In this document: piece by piece, positions 1 through 9,073 of the stretch
Layout: the number at the start of each line of letters is the position of its first letter
Numbering within the stretch: the first letter of the stretch is position 1
From: Emiliania huxleyi CCMP1516
Taxonomy: Eukaryota; Haptophyta; Isochrysidales; Noelaerhabdaceae
DNA length: 49,753 bases
Reading direction: 5' to 3'
Assembly (NCBI RefSeq): GCF_000372725.1
Contig: NW_005201183.1
Location: forward strand, 143,197 to 192,949
Notes under the pieces: generated by a model
Told to the model about the DNA's origin: nothing
Databases searched by the model: none
Seen by the model: the letters and a program-made list of their open reading frames with translations, nothing else
Position numbers and translations under genes: made by a program

Positions 1-28
1 TGGCGGCACTGGCGCGAGGTGCGTGGGC

Positions 29-1254
29 TCAGGCGGCGACGCGCCGGGGTCGGTCGGTGGCTCGGTCCGTGGTTCTGGGGGACGGTGGGGGTGGAGGGGG
101 TTCTTGCCAGGGGCGTCTCGTACCTTTGCGAGGCGGCGCAGGTCTCGCGCGCTCGCGCCTCTCGCGCCTTTCGGCCGCGGGGGTTCGTAGAGTGCGCCAG
201 GCAGCGTAGAGGGCGGGGGAGCGTTTGTGTATAATCTTCTTGGCGTTTGAGCCGCTCGTACTAGAACATGAGTGCCGCGCTGTGTCGGCGAACCCCGAAC
301 CGAAATCGTCCGAATATTCATCGTCACAAGGCTTCTTTGCGTCCGACACTAAGGGAGGGGTCAGCAAGTCAGGAGCGTCCGCAGTCGATTTCAGCGCGCG
401 CTTCAGCTGCTCAACCTCGCGCTGCATCGTGCGAATGCGCACCGCCGCGTTCCGGTCGCCTTCCTCATCCTCCTCGCCCTCCTCCTCGCCCTCCTCCTCG
501 CCCTCCTCCTCGCCCTCCTGGTTTCGGCGGGTGGCCCTTGGCCTTGCGGATCTCGACGATCTCGCGCTCAAGATAGGCGAGGCGCGATTCGGGATCCGAA
601 CTCGGATCGTGCGTAGCCGACCAGCCGAGAACCGACTCGAGCGAGCCAGTGTCGCTGTCCTGCGTGAAGCCGATGATTCCGGCGTGGAAGTGAAGGTCGT
701 ACTGCGTTCCGAAGTACTCCCAGTCGCACGGCACGCTCGAGATCGTCGCCGGGAAATCGGACGATTCAGGGCCGTGGAAAAACATCTCCGCCCACGGCCG
801 GAGAATGTTGGCTTGGCCATTCGCGAGGTAGGGATAGAGGATGCTGATCCAGCCGCTGATGAAAGAGTGCGAGCCCGAGCCACCGCCGCGGTGCTGCGCA
901 GCTTCACCATCGTCTGCCAGAACGAAAAGTTGACCTCGCCGCGGTAGCTGTTGACGAACTCATCGAGGACTGGGAGCAGGCACGCCATCCACTTGTCGCG
1001 GAACTCCGGCATCATCTTCTCCCCAAGCGCCTCGGCGCGCGCACGGAGCGCTGCCAGTCCTCGAGCGTCCCAGTGAGCGTGATGGAGGGGATGCCGCACA
1101 TGGTCCTGCAACCGAAGGAGAAGTAGTTCTCCATCGCCGCCATAAGCGTCACCTCTGAGGCCGCGCGCGCGCCGGCGTTGGTCGTCGAAAAGGCGCCGGC
1201 GATCGCGTGGTGTGTCTCATCGCCGATGTGCTCGCGAATCTGCCTGCTAAACTT
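29..1254 (-). pseudogene. DUF4419-domain protein, broken copy
   Basis: Minus-strand reading from 1254 downward gives the diagnostic DUF4419 blocks in order: FSRQIREHIG, a CGIPSITLTGT block near 1090, LLPVLDEFVNSYRGEV with FWQTMVKL near 940, FISGWISILYPYLANG near 850, then SSVPCDWEYFGTQYDLHF near 710 and a GFTQDSDTGSLESVLGW block near 640. DUF4419 is a family of unknown function found in protists and fungi. The blocks do not share one frame: a shift is needed near 890, and another near 520 where the frame passes into a Glu/Gly-rich repeat followed by a coiled-coil tail (near 430-350). A TGA sits immediately upstream of the first block at 1254 and nothing family-like lies beyond it, so the 5' part is missing. 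Intron removal could explain one shift but no good splice pair is visible. A decaying gene is the simplest reading. Confidence 0.7.
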
Positions 1255-1579
1255 GGGCCATCATCCGGCCCGCTGGGTGCGCTTCTCTTAGCTCCCCGGC
1301 CCTGGATGTGAGGCTAATGACCCTGCACTCCAAGTGCTCCAAGCTCTTGGTGCTCCTGGCGGCCGTTTGAAGGGCGGGCGCGCGCCGATGGGGGGTGGGT
1401 GTGTCTTGCTTGCTCCACACCGAGCGCCCACGGTCCGGACCGGCGTGGTCACCGAGGGTCGGCTTGCACAAGGTCTGTGCCGCGGGCGCTCGGCGCCAAG
1501 TGCAGTGTCACGCTGTTCATCAACAAGCGGTTGCGCCGCTTGGACCCGAGCATAACCCTCCCTCCACCTACCCGTGTCC

Positions 1580-1960
1580 CGAAATGGGCAAAAACGGGGT
1601 GATTTCGGTCATCCGTCAAAATATCTGAAGATCCTACTATAGGATTCTCCCCAAACCTTGCTCAGCTGATCCAGCCTGGGGGGAAGGCCAGGCCTGGGCA
1701 AAGAAACCAGTACCTCATCAGGCTTCCCTGAGCGTCACAGCTCGGTGATCGCGCCGGCCGGACACCACTGTAACGTCCGTTCCGGGCATTTGAACGCGAC
1801 CTTCGGGGGCAAAGACATGGGCTCTATGGCTCAGACTGGACTCCTCTTGGTCCCTTCTGATGCCCTAGGCCACACCTGGGCCTTACCTGGGGTCCTAGGG
1901 GCCGGGCAGGGTTTGCCCCCCCCAACTGGCCCGGAGAACCTTAATAGTACAAACCCAATG
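1580..1960. repeat. Dispersed repeat R1, segment a
   Basis: Near-identical to the reverse complement of 22845-23230 over roughly 350 bases, with small indels. No coding capacity is convincing in either copy. It is contiguous with segments b and c, which recur elsewhere. Confidence 0.85.
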
Positions 1961-2250
1961 GTCCCTTGCGAGCGGTCCTTCGTTGCGGTCGCACACACGC
2001 ACACGCCACGCCGCACCGCGCGCCCACCCACTGCCCCGCCCAGGCGGGAAAGAGATGAGGAGATGGGACAGCAAAGGAGGAGCCCAAACACGTATGGGAG
2101 GGTTCAGTTGTGCGCCACGCTGCCCGGCGTCTCTCACTTTCCGGGACAGCCCCGCCCTTTCGAGGCGGGAAAGTGACGGCTACCCCGTACGCCCTGTTGC
2201 ATCATACCCCATCGCCGACCGCCCATCCCCCCTCCTCGTTCCCGCCTCGA
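1951..2250. repeat. Dispersed repeat R1, segment b
   Basis: Matches the reverse complement of 34385-34715, including the start TTAATAGTACAAACCCAATG and the shared end near GATGGGCGGTCGGCG. It directly follows segment a, so the two belong to one longer element. Confidence 0.85.
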
Positions 2251-2499
2251 ACTCTCCGGACCCCGACAAGCCGCCCGACGTTGGGCCTCTGCCCCGCACG
2301 CCCCCGCCCCTTCTGCCCCTCGCTCGCACCCCGGCCCGACACGCACATACAAGACAAACCCGGCGTCCTGCTCTCAAAAGAAAAAGAAAAAAGGGAATGA
2401 GGAGACCAGCGGGGGAGACTCCCCGCCTATGCAAGCCCCAGAGAGGGGCCGCCATCGCCGAAGCTGTGCCAAAGCATAACTCCAAAACCCGCAGCGGCC

Positions 2500-2885
2500 C
2501 AGGGGGCCTTGGGGGCAGCCTGCCGGACCGCCGCTGCACGGGGCTAGGCACCAGAAAATGAGTGGAATTGATGAATTGGGCCGTTGTCCGTGCCTCCCCT
2601 CTATACGTCAGAGTGGGACCTACGCCGCGCCGGGTAAGGGGCGCGCCCGGTCCTCGACGGAGCCGCGTGCCCCAAACGACCCAGGCGGCGAGTAGTCGTC
2701 CTCGAACCTTCGACATGTAGTTGCCCATAGTTAGCGCCCGCCCGCCCCCCCCTCCGTCGCTTCGCAAAAGAAAAAAACAAAATAAAAACAAGCGAAAGAG
2801 AAAGCGAAGCCAAAAAACGATTGCGTAAACGGCGTCACAAAGCCCGCCGGTTTTGATCGACAATCGTGAGATTGACCGCCGTCGA
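2500..2885. repeat. Dispersed repeat R1, segment c
   Basis: Matches the reverse complement of 49240-49753. The 2680-2885 part is nearly exact. The 2500-2680 part is recognisable in the other copy despite its poor sequence quality. Confidence 0.8.
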
Positions 2886-2972
2886 CCATGGGCTAAAGGC
2901 GACGACGTTAGGAAGTGTACAGCGCCGAATCCGACAGGCGGACAGCCTCTGGCAAGAGAGTAGGCACGAACG

Positions 2973-3578
2973 ATGCCTGTGCTGGCGTGGCTCGCTGCTG
3001 TGCCAAGCCGCTCGCCTCTATTTGCTAGCACCAGCAGCTGCCCCGAATGCGACCTCTCTGGTCTCGGCTTCACGCCGTGGGCCAGCGGCTCAAAACCCTT
3101 TTCCTTGGCAGAGTGGCGGGCTCTCGTTCCAGAGCCACACGATCAGATCAATGGCAGGGTCCCGCCAGGCATCCCGATTCCCACAAACTCGACGCGACTC
3201 AGCGCACAATTGGTCAATGACGTGTGCTTCGTCAACTGGTGGATTCCAGGGCGGCCGCGGGGGTACCGCACTCCCATTCACGTCCACCCGCGGCCACAGA
3301 CAGTGTGCGTCGTCAGCGGCGCAGTCATGACCATCGCTGATGGTATGCCGGATGAGCTCCACACAGCGGGCGAATGCTACTTGATGCCAGCGATGACAAA
3401 AATGGTGAACCTGGCCGTCGGAAATGGCAGCGACGGCATGGGCTATACCGATTTTGATACCTTTCGCGTCCCGCTTGGCGAGCCCGAGTGGGTGGTAGTT
3501 GAGCCGGGCCCGATTTTGGCGGCGCAGGACCTGCAGTTCGTGCGAGACTGGCATAACTCCTCGAGCTGTACCATGTAA
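2973..3578 (+). CDS. Cupin-like protein, 201 aa
   Basis: Intact single-exon frame from ATG at 2973 to TAA at 3578. Around residues 105-125 it carries IHVHPRPQTVCVVSGAVM, which fits cupin motif 1: an HxH metal pair, then a Gly-terminated strand, with Gln where Glu is usual. It is followed by GECYLMPAMTKMVNLA, in the place of motif 2 but with Asn instead of the metal-binding His. The fold prediction is therefore good, while metal binding and catalysis are uncertain. The N-terminus is weakly hydrophobic and may be a short signal or a fortuitous extension; later Met starts would remove part of it. The gene begins just after repeat R1, so its promoter may lie in or next to repeat DNA. No neighbour suggests a pathway. 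Confidence 0.65.
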   Translation: MPVLAWLAAVPSRSPLFASTSSCPECDLSGLGFTPWASGSKPFSLAEWRALVPEPHDQINGRVPPGIPIPTNSTRLSAQLVNDVCFVNWWIPGRPRGYRTPIHVHPRPQTVCVVSGAVMTIADGMPDELHTAGECYLMPAMTKMVNLAVGNGSDGMGYTDFDTFRVPLGEPEWVVVEPGPILAAQDLQFVRDWHNSSSCTM

Positions 3579-4284
3579 AAGTCAGATACGCTCAAGCTCG
3601 AGACGCAGTCCTTGGGACAGCGACGACTGTGCTACCGTGACCATAGAGGTCGCCCGTGGGGCAAGGTATGAAGTGTATGGGCGTCTGTTTCGCATGTGTG
3701 TTACTCGTATGATATGTACGGACTAGCCGGTACAAAAATTCCCGCAATAAAGCTTCATATGGGCCCGAACGGAGCTCTGGGGAATCTCTCATGTCCTGAG
3801 AGCCCGGTGTGATGAGACATCACCTCGTGCCGGCACTTAAGAGATACTTTTACTCTACTTTATACCTATTGTATCTGGCATTGTATCTGCATTGTATCTG
3901 GAATTGGCCGGATACAATTGTATCTCGCTGTATCTGTAGGTGCCCCTTGTTGTATCTCCCATGTAGGTTTAGGAAGGTGTGACAGGGAAAGGTATTGTAC
4001 CTGCATGTGGCCTCTTGCGCTAGGCTACCCACCTTATGCGAGGATAGGCCTCGGGCTATCGGGCTATCTCGCGGTTCTCGGCTCTCTCGCAGCAAACGTC
4101 AAAGGTCAAAATTGGACGGCACGCCTTGTGGCCCAATTGACCTTTGACCACTCTCGCCGCGAGAACTATATTTCTACTAACTGAGGTGACCGACTCTCAA
4201 GTAAGGGGATGCAGTGGGCGGCCTAACACGAGGTGTACCGTAGTGCGCCGCCCACCCGCCTCTGATGTGAAAGCAAGGGTACCG
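3579..4284. other. Non-coding stretch with TGTATCT cluster and inverted repeat
   Basis: No convincing gene. Between 3869 and 3958 the heptamer TGTATCT or its truncation recurs about seven times, including the perfect palindrome GATACAATTGTATC at 3911-3924. At 4098-4115 and 4132-4149 there is an imperfect inverted repeat built on GTCAAAGGTCAA, flanked by CTCGCGGTTCTC-like outer arms, which resembles the end structure of a small non-autonomous DNA element. Confidence 0.6.
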
Positions 4285-5010
4285 CTAAATTTTTCGGTTT
4301 TCAGGTAAACGCCTCCTGCTCCGCTCCGCGCAGCTACCAGCTTCAATCACTTGGGTGGTGACCTCCGGCGCTTCGACGGACTCGATCTGCGCACCAGTCG
4401 CGTCGGAGAGCGCTTCTGGCGTCACGTCGGCAAGGGCATCGCCGGCCGACTCGGCGCTCGCCTCGGACGCCAGCTCAATTTGCGCGGTGACCTTGACGCT
4501 CGCGGCTTGCACGGTGAGGGCGATGGCGTCCGGAGACACGTCGATGCTCTGCTCGAGCAGGAGGAGCACCAGGCCGAGCTTGTACGCCGTCTGGTTGAAT
4601 GTGGAGACGTCGCCCGCGACCACGCTCTCCATTGTCACCGCGTAAACGTACGTCGCGTCGGGCGGGAGTGGCGGGAGTGGCGGGAGCAGCGGCGGCGGCG
4701 ACGGCGAGGGCCGTGATGGCACTGGAGGAGAGACAGGCATTGGCGACAGCAGCGGCGGGGGCAGCGGCGGGAATGGTGGTGGCGGCGATGGCGGCGGTGA
4801 CAGGGGCGGCAGCGTGGACGGCGGCGGCGGCGATGGCGAGGGCGGTGGGGGCGAGGGCGAGGGCGGCGGCGGCGAGGGCGAGGGCGAGGGCGGCGGCGGC
4901 GAGGGCGAGGGCGAGGGCGGCGGCGGCGAGGGCGAGGGCGGCGGCGGCGAGGGCGAGGGCGGCGGCGGGGACGGAGGCGGCGGCGAGGGCGAGGGCGGTG
5001 GAGGCGAGGG
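4285..5010 (-). CDS. Pro/Ser-linker protein with C-terminal beta-type domain, partial
   Basis: On the minus strand the GC minisatellite at 4800-5010 reads as PPPPSPSP repeats, which run without a stop into TYVYAVTMESVVAGDVS and a conserved-looking domain ending near EVTTQVIEAG, with a stop at 4285. Ser-Pro linkers joined to a domain of this kind (VSPDAIALTVQAASVKVT core) occur repeatedly in predicted extracellular proteins of haptophyte-type algae. The 5' end is not resolved: upstream of about 5010 the frame loses this character and the other strand carries its own coding-like exon. No start codon or signal peptide can be assigned. It could be the last exon of a larger secreted protein. Confidence 0.5.
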   Translation of the reverse strand, partial: PSPPPPSPSPPPPSPPPPSPSPPPPSPSPPPPSPSPSPPPPSPSPSPPPPSPSPPPPSPSPPPPSTLPPLSPPPSPPPPFPPLPPPLLSPMPVSPPVPSRPSPSPPPLLPPLPPLPPDATYVYAVTMESVVAGDVSTFNQTAYKLGLVLLLLEQSIDVSPDAIALTVQAASVKVTAQIELASEASAESAGDALADVTPEALSDATGAQIESVEAPEVTTQVIEAGSCAERSRRRLPENRKI

Positions 5011-5012
5011 GG

Positions 5013-5372
5013 ATGAGCGGGCCCAAGGTGCGGCTCGACCTCGGATTCTCCCTCCGCGTGCCGGAGGAGAGCTTGCAGGTTGCGCCGCACGGCATCATTG
5101 GCCAATCCTTCGACGGCGACGGCATCGGCATCAGCGGCGCGCGCGATCCGGCGCCACGCGCGGGCGCCAACCTGAGCACGACCGCGATGGCCGAGGGTGC
5201 GATCGAGGGCTCGTGGCGCGACTACGTCATGGCGTCAGAGTACGACACCGCGTTCAAGTTCTCGCGGTTCGGGGCGGCGTTTGCGGCCCCGCGCAACACG
5301 ACGGCGCTCACCGGCGAGCGGATCCGCTCGCTGGCGAACACAGGCTCCGCCATGGCCACCGAGAAGTATTAG
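5013..5372 (+). CDS. Root-cap/LEA-type C-terminal exon, partial
   Basis: A 119-residue plus-strand frame from ATG 5013 (or from a GCCCAAG acceptor at 5027) to a TAG. The blocks VAPHGIIGQSFDGDGIG, then TTAMAEGAIEGSWRDYVMAS, then FKFSRFG resemble the C-terminal domain of Root_cap-type extracellular proteins, in which APHGIxGQ..DGD is the hallmark. Upstream the same frame is only Ala/Arg low-complexity from the minisatellite, so the true upstream exons are not visible and the entry is the terminal exon at best. It meets the minus-strand Pro/Ser-linker gene head-on at the minisatellite, and at most one of the two can use that repeat as coding sequence. Confidence 0.5.
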   Translation: MSGPKVRLDLGFSLRVPEESLQVAPHGIIGQSFDGDGIGISGARDPAPRAGANLSTTAMAEGAIEGSWRDYVMASEYDTAFKFSRFGAAFAAPRNTTALTGERIRSLANTGSAMATEKY

Positions 5373-5517
5373 GTGAGGGCTTGCAGGGCGTGTGGGGATG
5401 GGGGAGAGGGGCGGGGGCTGGCACGAGCAGCACGTGGCCGGGGGTGCCCCGAGGCCCAGCTTCATGTCCCAGCTCGCATCGGTGACGGTGTGGTGTGGTG
5501 GCGCCAGCGAGCAGCAC

Positions 5518-5559
<42 letters not shown>

Positions 5560-5979
5560 CAGTCCCGTGCCCAGTGTCGTGCGAGGGACGGAGGGCTTAA
5601 TTGTAAGGGAGGTTATTAGTCCCGCTATGGATATGTTTAAGAGCCACTAATATGCACGAATTGTTGCATGTTGGCCACCTTATCGTATGCAGCACATGCC
5701 TCTCCACACCTCCCGTGTATCGATAGCGCAACCTTTTAACTTCACAGACCGCGGCGGAATCCGGAAAAAAATCTTCTTTTGGTGTGTGTGCACTTCCACT
5801 TGGACACTTGAGCAAAAGTACAATGCCCCCACAATAGTCTGGCCCGGTGGGCTCAACACGCCGGATGCGAGGCCGAGGGCACTACAAAGGGCGACGCTGG
5901 TCGCTGCCTGTTCTCTCTTCTCTCCAGTCGCACGCGCCCCCCAACCGTGTCCTCTGGAAAGCACCGCGCGCGCCAAGTG
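5373..5979. other. Intergenic, with (CA)n microsatellite at 5521-5559
   Basis: Contains a perfect CA tract of about 39 bases and otherwise nothing I can support as a gene. An AT-richer patch at 5590-5840 is unlike its surroundings. Confidence 0.7.
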
Positions 5980-8705
5980 CTACGGCGGCTGCGGCGAGGC
6001 AAGCGGCGGCGGCGGTGGTGGCTGTGGCGCCCGGTCGGGCGGAGCGGGCTGCGGCTCTGGCGCCTCCACCAGCTGCTGCAGCGGCCGCTGATCCTGCTGC
6101 TGCTGCTGCTCCTGCTCGGGCGGCCGCGGGCCCGGCGGCGGCGGCTGCGACGGCTCCGCCCCCAGCGGCGGCGGCGGCTGCGGCGGGCAGGCGGCCGCCT
6201 GGCGGGACGCCTCCCCGCCGACGCGCCCGCCAGGGCCGGGGTTGGACGGAGGGTCGGGCGGCGGCGGGCCGGGCGGCGGCTGCTGCTGGGCTTGGGCGTG
6301 GTCGTGGATGCTCGCTCGGAGGTCCTCGTCCCAGCCTAGCAGCCGAGGCGAGCTCGAGGGTTACATCTCATTCTCTCCCATTCAAATTCTGATGTTCCAT
6401 TACTATATTCTAGCCTAGCAGCCGGGCGAGCTCGAGGACGCCCGCGTCGCAGTCGCCCTCGAAGAAGGCGTCGCGGTGGTTCGCCTCGTCGCCGTGCAGC
6501 ATCGCGCGCGGGTCGCGCAGCCCGAGCATCCGCACCATCGGGTCCGCCTCGCCGACGAGCTCTCCTGTGGTACGGGCGTGGACGAGTCACGGAACGTGTC
6601 CTGCACCGCCCCCTCCCCCTCGCCGAGCAGCTCGCCTGTGGACAGGTCTCGGACATGTCTCGGACATGTCGTGGACAACCCTCCCCCTCGCCGAGCATCT
6701 CGCGGTTCAGCAGCAGCCGCGGCGTCGCGAGGCCGCACCTGTGGGGAGAGGGTAAGGTAAGGTAAGGTAAGGCAAACTTCTCCACACACACGAGGTGGTG
6801 GGGCAAGGGGGGGCGACCTCGCGTCTCCACGTCTAACGACAGGAGCCCCACGGCATTAAATGTGCAACGGTGCGCGTGGGTGGGGAGAGGGGTGTCCGGA
6901 GGAGGGCTCAGAGACGCGGCCCCAGAGACGCGGCGTGCGCGAGGGCGCGGCACCGGCCGAGCACGACGCGAAGGGGTATAAGGGGGTACAAAGGGGTATA
7001 GGGGTATAAGGGGTATAAGGGGCGCAAGGGGCACACGGGGGCACACGGGGGTGCAAGGGGGTACAAGGCACCGGCCGAGCAGAGACGCGAAGGGCTGCAC
7101 CTTGAGCGACGTGCCCATCACGATGAGGGCCTGCTCGCACACCGGCAGGACGTGACGCGGGCCCCGCCGCCTCTCCGCCCGCCGGAGCCGACGCCGCGAG
7201 GGCGCGCCTCCGCCGCAGGCAGGTGTAAGGGGGTATGAAGGGGGTATAAAGGGGGTATAAGGGGCGATGGCGCGCCTCCGCCGCAGGCAGGTCGGCCTCG
7301 GCCGCCTCAAAGAAGCGAGCCGGCAGCTGCTCGCCAAAGAAGACGATGTCCGGCTTGCAGAGCCCGCCGTACCGCTCCGCCAGCTCCGCCCAGCCTCCCG
7401 GCCCCTCGCGGCCGACCGCGACCGCCCGACGCACCTCGAGGGTTAGGAGGGGGGGGGGGGAGGGGTCAGGGGTCGGGGTCGGGGCCAAGCCCACCCCTTT
7501 GCGCATACTCGACGCTTGGGTCAATCCGCTCCCCCACTCGAGCTGGCTCTCAGTGAGGGCCGGGTCCACCCCCGGCGCCGGGTCTCGAGAGACCTCCTCG
7601 GCTCCGTGCCACGCGCTCTTACTGAGAGCCGCTCGCACCTCCCCGCCGCGCGGGGACCTTAATTATGAACTAGTAATGAGTACTGATGAGTTCAGGCGCA
7701 CCTCGCCGAGAGGGACCGGCTCGCCCGTCTCGATGCAGTGGCAGCCGTCGAAGTTGCCGTGCGCGGCGATGGTCAAGTCGGCCGGCAGCCCGGCGCGCGC
7801 CTCGAGCGAGTCGATGTTTTGCGTGAAGCAGCGGCGCAGCAGCCCCTTCGCGTGCAGCAGCGCGACAAAGTGGTGGGCGGGCGTCGGCTGGAAGTTGTCG
7901 GGCCACATCTCCCTCGCAAGGAGGTAGAAGGCGTCGGGCCGCTCGCGAAAGTAGGAGAGCTCAAAGATGGCCTGCGGCGACGGCAGGTCGTACTTTTGCA
8001 GGTTGTCGTACAGGCCGGTCCCGGGCGACCTGAGTGTTGAATACGCCAGCTTCAGGGCACGAAGGCGGTATTGTGCAGCGTCTTCGAGAGCACCGCGTGA
8101 GTACAACGGAGAAGAATACAGTGCATACAGCGGAATACGACCGAGTACGGCGGAATACGTGTCCTCTCGGGCGCTAGTTGGGATACATGAACACGTATTC
8201 CGCTTCTAGGCCGGGCAGACCGAAAGTCCGGGATGCCGGCCGACACGGAGATGCCGGCGCCGCAGAGGACGACGACCGACCGCGGCGGGCAGGAGGCGAG
8301 TCGCTGCGCGAAGCCGGCGATGTCGAAGGACGGCAGCTGCGCCGGCCGCGCCGGCGCGTCGCGCATCTCGTACCCTCTCGCCAGCAGCGCCTCACGCAGC
8401 TGCGCCACCATCGCCGCCTGCCGCTCCTCCGACTCCTCACCGCTCCCCTCGCCGCTCCCATCGTCGCCGCTGCCCTCGCCGTCACCGTCGCCCTCCTCGC
8501 CGCCCTCCTCGCCGCCTTCGTCGAAGCCGCCCAAGTCAGCTGTGCCCTCGCCGGGCATCGGCGACGCGGGGAGGTCAAAGATGCCGTCGCCGTCCGCGTC
8601 CGGCAATATCGCCGCAGCGGCAAAGACGTCCTCCTCGCCGTCCTCGCCGATCGCCGAGGCCACGGACATCGCATCCGTGTCGGAGTCGGAATGCTGCATG
8701 TGCAT
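5980..8705 (-). CDS. Sirtuin NAD-dependent protein deacylase, 7 exons
   Basis: Proposed exons: 8221-8705, 7702-8029, 7285-7434, 7072-7133, 6692-6738, 6415-6564, 5980-6335. These total 1,578 nt in frame, 525 aa. An acidic N-terminus leads to GAGISVSAGIPDFRS (NAD loop, about residue 150), FTQNIDSLE, the catalytic AAHG (about residue 250), KPDIVFFGE, ALIVMGTSLKVQPFA, TPRLLLNRE and DAFFEGDCDAGVLELARLLG. This is the class I (SIRT2-like) order, so it should remove acyl groups from lysines at the expense of NAD. The zinc knuckle is odd: only CHC and one later Cys (LCKPD) are visible rather than two CxxC pairs. The C-terminus is a long Pro/Gln-rich tail. Exon 1-2, 2-3 and 4-5 junctions are GT-AG. Junctions 3-4, 5-6 and 6-7 need GC donors; 3-4 and 5-6 are the least certain. 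Confidence 0.85.
6336..6414 (-). repeat. Introner-like intron, sirtuin intron 6
   Basis: The exon end at 6415-6436 (CTCGCCCGGCTGCTAG) and its flanks recur at 6335-6362 as the end of the intron. Splicing at CTAG|GC in each copy joins LLG to WDEDLRA, the usual continuation in sirtuins. GC-AG. Confidence 0.7.
6751..6886 (+). repeat. Dispersed repeat R2 copy 1
   Basis: Begins with a GGTAA tandem and matches 23521-23656 in direct orientation over about 135 bases, including ACTTCTCCACACACACGAGG. It lies inside a sirtuin intron. Confidence 0.85.
6948..7095 (-). repeat. (TATACCCCT)n filler flanked by a 27-nt duplication
   Basis: On the minus strand, CCCTTCGCGTC plus GCTCGGCCGGTGCC occurs at 7070-7096 (exon end plus donor) and again at 6948-6975, enclosing about 90 bases of TATACCCC-type tandem units. 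A similar arrangement, with a copy of CTGCCTGCGGCGGAGG, surrounds the units at 7223-7262. Confidence 0.75.
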
Positions 8706-9073
8706 GTACACACACTCGGGTGTGCGCGGGGGCTTTCGTGAAGCGTAAAAAAGAAATTTACGCAAAACTCCCTCGCACAACACTGGGCACGGGACTGGCG
8801 CGTGGCACTAACAAAGAATTTAAACTCGCCCTTAAAAAGAATTACACCAAGACTGAAGTCCCGGCGGTGTGACCGCCGCGCGCGCCGCGTGGTGACCGGT
8901 GAGCGGTGTGCGTATGACTATTTTTTCTATGCGGGCGCTCTCACAGTACACAGGAGGTGAGTCTCACAAGCTCGCTGCCAGAGAGGAGGGGCGGGGGCCG
9001 GCACCGCCACGCCACACCTCGACGAGGAGGCTCTAGTTTCCCCTCTCGCCTCTGCCGAGCACAACCTCCTCGC
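8706..9073. promoter_or_regulatory. Upstream block with A-rich motif and ACTGGCGCG box
   Basis: Upstream of the minus-strand sirtuin lie AAAAAAGAAATTTACGC (8748), AAAGAATTTAAAC (8814) and AAAAAGAATTAC (8835), and between them CACTGGGCACGGGACTGGCG (8779-8798) continuing GCGTGGCACTAAC. The same kind of block precedes both F-box/RCC1 genes, and the ACTGGCGCG part recurs at 14604-14647. A 5' regulatory or untranslated role is inferred from position only. Confidence 0.45.

Noticed and set aside
2180..3073. 297-residue minus-strand open frame
   Set aside because: It lies over repeat R1 and the cupin gene start, is full of low-complexity Arg/Gly runs, and is not matched as a frame in the other repeat copies.
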